Part shown: positions 17,422 through 24,348 of the stretch, piece by piece | Position numbering within the stretch: position 1 is the first letter of the stretch | How the letters are laid out: each line of letters opens with the position of its first letter | Assembly (NCBI GenBank): GCA_023439305.1 | Contig: JAEXOO010000003.1 | Location: 62,001 to 126,000, forward strand | Reading direction: 5' to 3' | DNA length: 64,000 bases | DNA from: Pseudomonadota bacterium | GTDB lineage: Bacteria; Pseudomonadota; Gammaproteobacteria; Burkholderiales; Burkholderiaceae_B | Notes under the pieces: model-generated | Database searches by the model: none | What the model was told of the DNA's origin: nothing | What the model saw: only the letters and a program-made list of their open reading frames with translations | Program-made: the position numbers and the translations under genes

Positions 17422-18321
17422 TTAGGCGCGCGGGTGATGGGCGGCATGCAGCGCCTTGAGGCGCTCACGGGCCACATGAGTATAAATCTGCGTCGTGGAA
17501 ATGTCCGCATGGCCCAACAGCATCTGCACCACGCGCAGGTCCGCGCCGTGATTCAGTAAGTGGGTGGCGAAGGCATGTCGCAGCACATGCGGCGACAGCG
17601 GGGCCTGGATGCCGGCGCGCACGGCGTATTTCTTGACGATCAGCCAGAAGGACTGGCGCGTCATGCAGGTACCGCGTCCGGTGATGAACAGAAAGTCGCT
17701 GCGTCGCGAGCCCAGCAGGGCAGGTCGCGCCTGACTCAGATACTGACTGATCCAATGCAAGGCCTCCTGGCCCAGCGGCACCAGCCTGTCCTTGCCGCCC
17801 TTGCCCTGATCGACGCGCAGCACGCCATCGCTCAGGCTGACATTTTGTACCGGCAGCTCTGTCAGTTCACTGACACGCAGGCCGGTCGCATACAGGGTTT
17901 CCAGCATGCAGCGGTCGCGCAGGCCCAGATCGGTGTTGGGGTCAGGGGCGCCCAGCAGACGATCCACCTGATCTTCGGACAGCGTATGCGGCACGCGCGG
18001 CGCTTGTCGGGCGCTGGCAAGATCCAGGCAGGGGTCGTCCTGGCGTAATCCTTCGCGCAGGGTCCATTCGTAGAAACGGCGCAGCGTGGCCAGGCGGCGG
18101 TTGGCGGTGCTCGCCTTGCTGTCGGTGGATTGACTGGCGATCCAGTCCTGCAGATCGCCGGCGCTGAGTTTTTCCAGCCCGATGCCGGGCTTTTCGGTGC
18201 GAGCCCATTCAAGCAGCCGCTCCAGGTCTTGCCGGTAAGCTTGTTGCGTGTTGGCGGCCAGACCGTCCTGAAGCCAGAGCATGGCGATGAAGTCGTCAAT
18301 CCGCGAAGGGGTATCAGTCAT
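17422..18321 (-). CDS. xerD: Site-specific tyrosine recombinase XerD
   Basis: A 299-residue recombinase that pairs with XerC at dif to resolve chromosome dimers under FtsK control. The N-terminal SAM-like core-binding domain spans about 1-95. Catalytic residues are R149 (TGLRVSEL), K174 (QGKGGKDR), H245 and R248 (HVLRHAFATHLL), H271 (LGHADIS) and the nucleophile Y280 (TTQIYTHV). Length and ending match XerD rather than phage integrases, and no island boundaries are visible. An upstream TTG (18327) is possible, but the ATG at 18321 is standard. Confidence 0.95.
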   Translation of the reverse strand: MTDTPSRIDDFIAMLWLQDGLAANTQQAYRQDLERLLEWARTEKPGIGLEKLSAGDLQDWIASQSTDSKASTANRRLATLRRFYEWTLREGLRQDDPCLDLASARQAPRVPHTLSEDQVDRLLGAPDPNTDLGLRDRCMLETLYATGLRVSELTELPVQNVSLSDGVLRVDQGKGGKDRLVPLGQEALHWISQYLSQARPALLGSRRSDFLFITGRGTCMTRQSFWLIVKKYAVRAGIQAPLSPHVLRHAFATHLLNHGADLRVVQMLLGHADISTTQIYTHVARERLKALHAAHHPRA

Positions 18322-18437
18322 GTGCAAAATCTGTGTGATGGCTTCGACGCGGCACGTCGCAAGCCCGGGCGTCCATTCCGTTTTTTCCTATGCTATCACC
18401 CCAGGATGATGACGATATTGGTCTTCCTGCATTGACC

Positions 18438-18460
18438 ATCGCTATATACCTATATATATT
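18438..18460 (+). promoter_or_regulatory. Putative ModE operator upstream of modA
   Basis: The site contains CGCTATATA (18440-18448), which matches the half-site of ModE boxes, followed closely by TATATATA. It lies about 50 bp before the modA start codon, where an E. coli-type ModE repressor would block the promoter. A modE gene lies at the other end of the same operon. Spacing and dyad symmetry are imperfect, so this is a good candidate rather than proof. Confidence 0.65.
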
Positions 18461-18506
18461 TCCTGATTGCGCTTACCAGGCAATTCCTATTTCGGAGGAG
18501 AAGAAC

Positions 18507-19256
18507 ATGTTCAAACGTATAGTGTCGGCCGCTGCTCTGGCCCTGTTGGTACAAGGTACGGCCCAGGCCGACGAGTTGGTCGTGGCGGCTGCCGCCAGTC
18601 TGACCAATGCTTTCAAGGATCTGGCCACCCAGTTCGAAGTCGATCACCCCGGCACCAAGGTGCTTACCAGCTTTGCGGCGTCCGATGTGCTGCTGCAGCA
18701 GATCGTGAATGGCGCGCCCGTGGATGTGTTCGCATCCGCCGACCAGAAGGCCATGAACAAGGCTGAAGAGGCCAAGGCGGTCGATCCTGCCACGCGCAAG
18801 AATTTTGTGCAGAACCAGGTGGTTCTGATCGTGCCGACCGATAACCCAGCCAAGGTGGGGAGTGCGGGCGACCTGGGCAAGCCGGAGGTCAAGCGCGTGG
18901 CGCTGGGTAACCCAGCCACGGTGCCAGTGGGCCGCTATACTCAGGCAGCTCTGGAAAAGGCCGGGCAGTGGGATGCCGTCAAACAACGTGAAATCCTGGG
19001 CCAGAACGTCCGACAGGTGCTGGACTATGTGGCGCGCGGCGAGGTCGAGGCCGGCTTTGTGTTCGCAACCGACGCGGCCATCATGAAGGACAAGGTACAG
19101 GTTCTGGAAACGCTCAAGACGACCGAGCCCGTCACGTATCCCATCGCCCTGGTTCAGCGCGCAGGGCGCAATGACAAGGCCCAGGCCTTCCAGGATTTCG
19201 TTCTTTCTGAAACCGGGCAGCAGGTGCTGGCAAAATACGGTTTTGCCAAACCCTGA
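18507..19256 (+). CDS. modA: Molybdate ABC transporter substrate-binding protein
   Basis: A 249-residue periplasmic receptor for molybdate/tungstate. The signal peptide is residues 1-21 (ends AQA before DELVV). Ligand-contacting family segments follow: AAASLTNAFKDL (about 28-39), TSFAASDVLLQQI in the next loop, and ATVPVGRYTQAAL and YVARGEVEAGFVFATDA in the C-terminal lobe. GGAGGAG at 18494-18500 sets the ATG at 18507. It heads modABC; modB starts 18 bp after its stop. A ModE-like box upstream indicates repression when molybdate is plentiful. Confidence 0.96.
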   Translation: MFKRIVSAAALALLVQGTAQADELVVAAAASLTNAFKDLATQFEVDHPGTKVLTSFAASDVLLQQIVNGAPVDVFASADQKAMNKAEEAKAVDPATRKNFVQNQVVLIVPTDNPAKVGSAGDLGKPEVKRVALGNPATVPVGRYTQAALEKAGQWDAVKQREILGQNVRQVLDYVARGEVEAGFVFATDAAIMKDKVQVLETLKTTEPVTYPIALVQRAGRNDKAQAFQDFVLSETGQQVLAKYGFAKP

Positions 19257-19274
19257 TCACTGCGTAAGGACGGG

Positions 19275-19955
19275 ATGAATACAATCTGGATCCCTTTGTG
19301 GTTGTCGCTCAAGGTCGCCGGTTGGGCGACCTTGTTCGCTTGTGTGCTGGGCATTGCAATGGCCTATGGCCTGTCGCGCTGGAAGTCGCGCTGGTGCGAC
19401 CTGCTCGACTCTGTCCTGACCCTGCCCATGGTGCTGCCGCCCACGGTCATCGGCTACTATCTGCTGGTGTTGTTCGGGCGGCGCAGCGCTGTGGGGCAGT
19501 GGCTGGCGCAGTTCGGCATCGAACTGGTGTTCACCTGGCAGGGAGCGGTGATCGCGGCTACCGTGGTCGCGCTGCCTATGGTCTTGAAGGCGGCCCGGGC
19601 GGCCTTCGAGGATGTGGACAGCCGGCTGGAGGACGCGGCGCGAGTGCTGGGCCTCAGGCCTCTGGCGGTTTTCTTCCGTGTCAGCTTGCCGCTGGCCTCG
19701 CGTGGCATACTGGCGGGTATTTTGCTGGCCTTTGCACGCGCCCTGGGGGAGTTCGGCGCGACATTGATGATTGCCGGCAGCATTCCAGGCCGTACCCAGA
19801 CCATGTCCATCGCTATCTATGAAGCCGTGCAGGCCGGAGAGGACAGCCAGGCGCTGGTTCTGGTGGCCGTCATATCCTTGACTTGCGTGCTCGTGCTGTG
19901 GAGTGCCAGCGCCTTGTCGCCGCGGCACGTTCGCCGCCAACGGAGCGTTCAATGA
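19275..19955 (+). CDS. modB: Molybdate ABC transporter permease
   Basis: A 226-residue inner-membrane permease of the BPD_transp_1 type with about five to six helices. The coupling (EAA) loop reads AARVLGLRPLAVFFRVSLPL, and the TLPMVLPPTVIGYYLL stretch typifies ModB and CysU/W proteins. The product forms the channel for ModA-delivered molybdate. Its stop codon overlaps the modC start (ATGA), showing translational coupling. Confidence 0.95.
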   Translation: MNTIWIPLWLSLKVAGWATLFACVLGIAMAYGLSRWKSRWCDLLDSVLTLPMVLPPTVIGYYLLVLFGRRSAVGQWLAQFGIELVFTWQGAVIAATVVALPMVLKAARAAFEDVDSRLEDAARVLGLRPLAVFFRVSLPLASRGILAGILLAFARALGEFGATLMIAGSIPGRTQTMSIAIYEAVQAGEDSQALVLVAVISLTCVLVLWSASALSPRHVRRQRSVQ

Positions 19956-20680
19956 GTCTGATCCTGCATATCCAGCGCACCGTCCAGTCACAGGCGCGGG
20001 CATTCACCCTGGATATCCAGATCCAGACCGAGGCGCGTCACATCGCCTTGTATGGGCCGTCAGGGTCGGGTAAATCGCTGACGGTGCAAAGCGTGGCCGG
20101 TTTGTTGCGGCCGGATCAAGGCCGCATCAGCATCAATGAGCGGATCTATTTCGATTCGCAGCAGGAAATCAATCTGAAGCCGCGCGATCGTCGGGTGGCC
20201 TACCTGTTTCAGGATTACGGGCTGTTTCCGCATCTGACCGCTGCGCAAAATATCTGTTTCGGTCTTAATACAGGTCTGTTCAACCGTCGCGTGCAAGGCT
20301 TGCCGGCGGCGGCGCAGCGCTGGGTGGAGGCGTTCGAACTGGGGCCGGTGCTGGACAGTTATCCAGCCGAGCTTTCGGGCGGGCAGAAGCAGCGCTGCGC
20401 GCTGGCCCGGGCGTTGGCGGTAGAGCCCGAAGTGTTGTTGCTGGACGAGCCCCTGGCAGCCCTGGATCAGGATCTGCGTGTGCGTCTGCGCGATGAGCTG
20501 GCCCAGTTGCAGAGCCAGCTCGACATTCCGTCCATTCTGATCACGCATGACCCCGAAGATGCGCGTATTCTGGCGCAGGAGGTCTATCGGATCCGTGACG
20601 GGCGCATTGTGGATCGGTGCCTGGCCCACGAGCTGCAGGCCTCGCATCAGTTGGACGCGGTTATATCGTCGCAATCATGA
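19952..20680 (+). CDS. modC: Molybdate ABC transporter ATP-binding protein, without Mop domain
   Basis: A 242-residue ATPase that powers ModAB. Walker A GPSGSGKS at 35-42, signature LSGGQ at 141-145, Walker B LLLDEP at 162-167, and the switch histidine in ITHDPEDA. E. coli ModC is about 350 residues because it carries a C-terminal molybdate-binding Mop/TOBE domain; this protein ends right after the ATPase core. The start follows the ATGA overlap with modB. Its last 20 bp overlap the 3' end of the convergent modE gene. Confidence 0.95.
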   Translation: MSLILHIQRTVQSQARAFTLDIQIQTEARHIALYGPSGSGKSLTVQSVAGLLRPDQGRISINERIYFDSQQEINLKPRDRRVAYLFQDYGLFPHLTAAQNICFGLNTGLFNRRVQGLPAAAQRWVEAFELGPVLDSYPAELSGGQKQRCALARALAVEPEVLLLDEPLAALDQDLRVRLRDELAQLQSQLDIPSILITHDPEDARILAQEVYRIRDGRIVDRCLAHELQASHQLDAVISSQS

Positions 20681-21479
20681 CGCTGGACGCTTTGAACAGG
20701 GCGTAAGCCTGCTGGCCGGCCTTCAGGTGCAGGCGTTGCGTACTGTCCAGGGTGATGGTCGCCGTAATGGCCAGCCCTTGGGGCAGCTCCAAGCGGACTT
20801 CGGCATTCACTGCGCCGGGTATCACCTGGGTGATGGTGCCTGGCAGTTGATTGCGAGCCGACAGGGTGCCACGGGTATCCGTGGTGCCGATCATGATGGA
20901 TGACGCTTTCAGGAAGGCCAGGACTTTTTGCCCTACGCGTATGCCCAGGTTTTCCGTGCTTTCCCGCGTGATGGAGGCCACCACGCTCTGGCCTTGGCCT
21001 ATATCCAGATGAATTTCGTCGTTGACGGCGCCAATCTTGATGTCGGTGACGGTGCCGGGGAGTTGGTTGCGGGCGGAAGTTTGCAGCATCATGGTCTGAA
21101 GAAGCTCCATTTGGGTTGCGGCCGAGGGCATCAGGCGACCGATGCGAGTCATGAAGCGCTGGTGCAGTCGGTCATAGGTCTGGTACAGGTCGAGCAGTTC
21201 GACGGCCTTGGGCGTCAGCGTGGCGCCGCCGCCGCGGTGGCCTCCAGTGCTGCGCAGCACCAGAGGTTCGCCGGCCATATTGTTCATGATGTCGATCGCA
21301 TCCCAGGCGGCCTTGTAGCTGATGCCTATGGTGCGCGCCGCCGCCGAGATCGAGCCTTGTTCGCCGATCGCGGCCAGCAGCGCCATGCGTCGCGCGCTGC
21401 CCCAGGTGTTCTCCCCGGTGCGCAGCGACAGGCTGCTGGTGAATTCGGCTTGAGTATCGTGTGTGCTGGACATGGGCAT
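20661..21479 (-). CDS. modE: Molybdate-dependent transcriptional regulator ModE
   Basis: A 272-residue regulator. The N-terminal winged HTH of the LysR-like ModE type is at about 25-95 (SISAAARTIGISYKAAWDAI, then RSTGGHRGGGATLTP). Two tandem Mop domains follow, at about 135-200 and 206-271, each beginning SARNQLPGT; together they bind molybdate at the dimer interface and trigger DNA binding. Starts at 21479 (MPMSS) and 21473 (MSS) are both possible. The frame upstream to 21542 is unlikely because it runs past any initiation signal. It is convergent with and overlaps modC by 20 bp. Confidence 0.95.
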   Translation of the reverse strand: MPMSSTHDTQAEFTSSLSLRTGENTWGSARRMALLAAIGEQGSISAAARTIGISYKAAWDAIDIMNNMAGEPLVLRSTGGHRGGGATLTPKAVELLDLYQTYDRLHQRFMTRIGRLMPSAATQMELLQTMMLQTSARNQLPGTVTDIKIGAVNDEIHLDIGQGQSVVASITRESTENLGIRVGQKVLAFLKASSIMIGTTDTRGTLSARNQLPGTITQVIPGAVNAEVRLELPQGLAITATITLDSTQRLHLKAGQQAYALFKASSVMIATI

Positions 21480-21563
21480 CAGTGTAAGGGGATGAACGGG
21501 AGGCAACAAGGCGTAGGCAGATACCGCCGTCCTATGCCGCATGCTCCGTCAGGCGTGGTTTAA

Positions 21564-21676
21564 TCCCCTGAGTTCGATCAATCGGGAAGTGTAATTTTCC
21601 TGAATTTATACTCGTTTTTTTCGGTGGAAAATTCAAGCTCGTTTTTTTCTAGTTAAATCAACGGGTTATTTTTAGA
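21564..21676 (+). promoter_or_regulatory. CRISPR leader
   Basis: AT-rich sequence directly before the first repeat, in contrast with the GC-rich surroundings. It contains two copies of CTCGTTTTTTTC (21611-21622 and 21638-21649) starting 27 bp apart, and an IHF consensus site next to the array. Leaders of type I-E arrays carry the crRNA promoter and the signals that direct Cas1-Cas2 to the first repeat. Degeneration of the last repeat at the other end confirms that this is the leader side. Confidence 0.85.
21656..21668 (+). promoter_or_regulatory. IHF-binding consensus in the CRISPR leader
   Basis: AATCAACGGGTTA is an exact match to the IHF consensus WATCAA-N4-TTR and ends 8 bp before the first repeat. 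In E. coli type I-E, IHF bends the leader at an equivalent position so that Cas1-Cas2 integrates only at the leader end. Confidence 0.8.
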
Positions 21677-23592
21677 GTGTTCCCCGCGCAAGCGGGGATG
21701 AACCGTACCACCGGGTCAGGGGGCGGCCAAGGTTAAGGTGTTCCCCGCGCAAGCGGGGATGAACCGGCAGACATTCAGGAAAAACTGTTTAAGTTATTGT
21801 GTTCCCCGCGCAAGCGGGGATGAACCGAGCCTTGACCGCTCATACTGCTCATTCCATTTGTGTTCCCCGCGCAAGCGGGGATGAACCGATGGGGAGATGT
21901 ACGCCGCACTCGTGCCTGATGTGTTCCCCGCGCAAGCGGGGATGAACCGGTAAATAATATGTCTTTCTTGAACGAATCTACGTGTTCCCCGCGCAAGCGG
22001 GGATGAACCGGTCTTTTCGTTTCAGCGCCTCCGACACGGTCTGTGTTCCCCGCGCAAGCGGGGATGAACCGCCTGGCCGACCCTGAGACCGGCGCATCGT
22101 TTCGTGTTCCCCGCGCAAGCGGGGATGAACCGGCGCTCTCTCAGCTGATGGTCATTGCCAACCGGTGTTCCCCGCGCAAGCGGGGATGAACCGGACGTCG
22201 GTGGTCAGCATCACGTACGACCGCCGTGTTCCCCGCGCAAGCGGGGATGAACCGGTGACCATGGTAGAGGTGTCCCCCGCTCACGCGTGTTCCCCGCGCA
22301 AGCGGGGATGAACCGCCAGCGCCCGCGTAAAGCTCCAGGACCTGGGTGTGTTCCCCGCGCAAGCGGGGATGAACCGGCCGGCAATGCGTACAGGGCGATT
22401 GATAGACGGTGTTCCCCGCGCAAGCGGGGATGAACCGGCTGCGATCTGTACATCGATGTCATGAGGCAGGTGTTCCCCGCGCAAGCGGGGATGAACCGGA
22501 GTATTGACGCAACAGCTGGCCACAACGGCCGTGTTCCCCGCGCAAGCGGGGATGAACCGAGCCTCGTCGGCTAGGTGCTTGTCGTGCTTGGGTGTTCCCC
22601 GCGCAAGCGGGGATGAACCGCTGTCGGGTGTCGGTCTATATCTGATGGTGTTGTGTTCCCCGCGCAAGCGGGGATGAACCGGAGGCCCAGCCATGAGCCG
22701 AACAATCATGCCCGTGTTCCCCGCGCAAGCGGGGATGAACCGCGCCCGTCTGCGTCCGCGTCCGGCACCCAGTCGTGTTCCCCGCGCAAGCGGGGATGAA
22801 CCGCTGTTCGGCGCGCTTGGCGTCCTCGTTCTCGTGTGTTCCCCGCGCAAGCGGGGATGAACCGTTGGCACAGCGCATCGACAAACTGGCGAAAACGTGT
22901 TCCCCGCGCAAGCGGGGATGAACCGTGAATTGCGAACGGCACAGCGAGGCCCAGGTAGTGTTCCCCGCGCAAGCGGGGATGAACCGTTCTTTGGCTCGTC
23001 GCTCCCCCTTTTCAGTCAGTGTTCCCCGCGCAAGCGGGGATGAACCGGAACGAGGCCCGGTCAATATCCACCATGGATAGTGTTCCCCGCGCAAGCGGGG
23101 ATGAACCGCCTCATCGGCATCCATGAGACGATTGAGAGCAGTGTTCCCCGCGCAAGCGGGGATGAACCGCTGATTGAGCGTGAGGCAGAGCGGGCCAACC
23201 AGTGTTCCCCGCGCAAGCGGGGATGAACCGAGAATGGACTTTGCATCAGCGGCCATTTGGGGGTGTTCCCCGCGCAAGCGGGGATGAACCGTCGTGCAGC
23301 CCATCAGCCCGATTGATCAGCGCGTGTTCCCCGCGCAAGCGGGGATGAACCGGCCGGTCGAACAGAACCGTGTAGTTCTGCTTGGGTGTTCCCCGCGCAA
23401 GCGGGGATGAACCGCTCGGTTTTTAGTAGTCACGTTCACACCTCCAGTGTTCCCCGCGCAAGCGGGGATGAACCGAGGGGTGGTTACGTGTTCTGGACTC
23501 AGACGATGTGTTCCCCGCGCAAGCGGGGATGAACCGGTGATGTTCTCGGCCAGTGCCGCGCAGCCGTAGTGTTCCCCGCGCAAGCGGGGATG
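21677..23592 (+). CRISPR. Type I-E CRISPR array, 32 repeats and 31 spacers
   Basis: A 29-bp repeat begins GTGTTCCCCGCG and ends GGGGATGAACCG. The central CCCCGC-GCAA-GCGGGG forms the 6-bp hairpin cut by Cas6e, and the crRNA 5' handle would be ATGAACCG (ATAAACCG in E. coli). The repeat period is 61 bp from 21677 on; 30 spacers are 32 nt and one (23353-23385) is 33 nt. Repeats 1-31 appear identical. The last repeat (23569) keeps only its first 24 bases, marking the distal end. No two spacers are alike. No cas gene lies within the window: modE is on the leader side and a small secreted-protein gene on the other. Short ORFs through the array are translation artefacts. Confidence 0.98.
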
Positions 23593-23608
23593 CCTGTCCC
23601 TGACTCGC

Positions 23609-23640
23609 TTTTTAAAACCGGCCTGTATGGTTTAAGGCCG
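23609..23640 (-). terminator. Weak terminator for the Cys-rich gene
   Basis: On the minus strand CGGCCT and AGGCCG pair (23619-23640) and are followed by GTTTT, 16 bp after the stop of the Cys-rich gene and just before the CRISPR distal end. The stem is only 6 bp with a 10-nt loop. Confidence 0.45.
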
Positions 23641-23655
23641 CACATGCTCTGTATT

Positions 23656-24027
23656 TTATTTCCGCTGATAGCGCTTGCTACCTGTGCTTGTTTCGCAGAA
23701 TCGGCCGCCGCGTGGGCCGGTGCAGTAGGTGCCGCTGGCGCAGGAGCAGTGGCTGCTGGATCTGAGTGCTTGCGGAGCCGTTCTGGCCGTTGTGCTGGGT
23801 GCGCCGTTATAGGCGGGGCAGGAGCGTTTGCTGGCGCTGGACGAGCCGTCGTTGCAGACGAACACCTGCCCTTCACAATGAGAAATTCCGCCTTTTTTTC
23901 CTGAGCAGGGTGAATTTCTTGATTCTGCCATCCAGGGAGCGAAGGTCAACATCAAGGCGATCAACATCCCTGTCCCGACTATTTTGCGCGACCAGGATGG
24001 CCCGGCTGCGGCCTTTTTATTGAGCAT
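23656..24027 (-). CDS. Small cysteine-rich secreted protein with GPRGG C-terminal motif
   Basis: A 123-residue protein that I cannot name. A basic N-terminus and the hydrophobic stretch IVGTGMLIALMLTFAPWMA (about 17-35) look like a cleaved signal peptide or membrane anchor. The mature part has eight cysteines, enough for four disulfides, in an N-terminal block (SPCSGKKGGISHCEG...FVCNDG) and a C-terminal block (CASGTYCTGPRGGRFC then SGSKRY). The GPRGG...SGSKRY pattern recalls the small basic PBCV-type adaptor motif seen on secreted or phage-related proteins; that is pattern memory, not a search. It is transcribed toward the distal end of the CRISPR array and is divergent from the nuclease-helicase pair. 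Confidence 0.65.
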   Translation of the reverse strand: MLNKKAAAGPSWSRKIVGTGMLIALMLTFAPWMAESRNSPCSGKKGGISHCEGQVFVCNDGSSSASKRSCPAYNGAPSTTARTAPQALRSSSHCSCASGTYCTGPRGGRFCETSTGSKRYQRK

Positions 24028-24348
24028 AGTACGCCCCCGTTTTTTTAGCGAGGCTGCTTTTCCATGACAGCGCCTGTCTTTGCGCCTGACGGTTGTCGCC
24101 CCTGTATTGGTTCGCGAAGCCTTCCGCGTTGCCGGCAGGAGTCTTCTCGGAGCCGATTATGGCTCAGATTGTCGTGCGATGGCCCTCTTGCAGCGGGCGA
24201 AGGCATTTGAGTGGAAAAAAGAGTGGGGACGGGGCATGGCAGTTCTTGTTTCAGAGGGGACAGGCTGTCGCTTAGTCAGAGCGCCGCTATACTGACCGGC
24301 GGACCGCCCGAGCGTGGTCGCTTTCCGCAACTTTGTCCGGTGTTCCCC
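24028..24348. other. Intergenic region between Cys-rich gene and AddB-like gene
   Basis: About 320 bp separating two divergent genes. I see no conserved gene. A TATACT hexamer at 24288-24293 is a possible -10 element for the AddB-like gene, but no convincing -35 stands at the right distance. Short ORFs here have no recognisable content. Confidence 0.5.

Noticed and set aside
17422..18321. Tyrosine recombinase as a phage or island integrase linked to the CRISPR region
   Set aside because: Length, spacing of catalytic residues and the housekeeping context fit chromosomal XerD.
21775..23583. Several minus-strand ORFs across the CRISPR array encoding repeats such as SSPLARGT and RFIPACAGNT
   Set aside because: These are translations of the CRISPR repeat with spacers as variable parts, a known annotation artefact.
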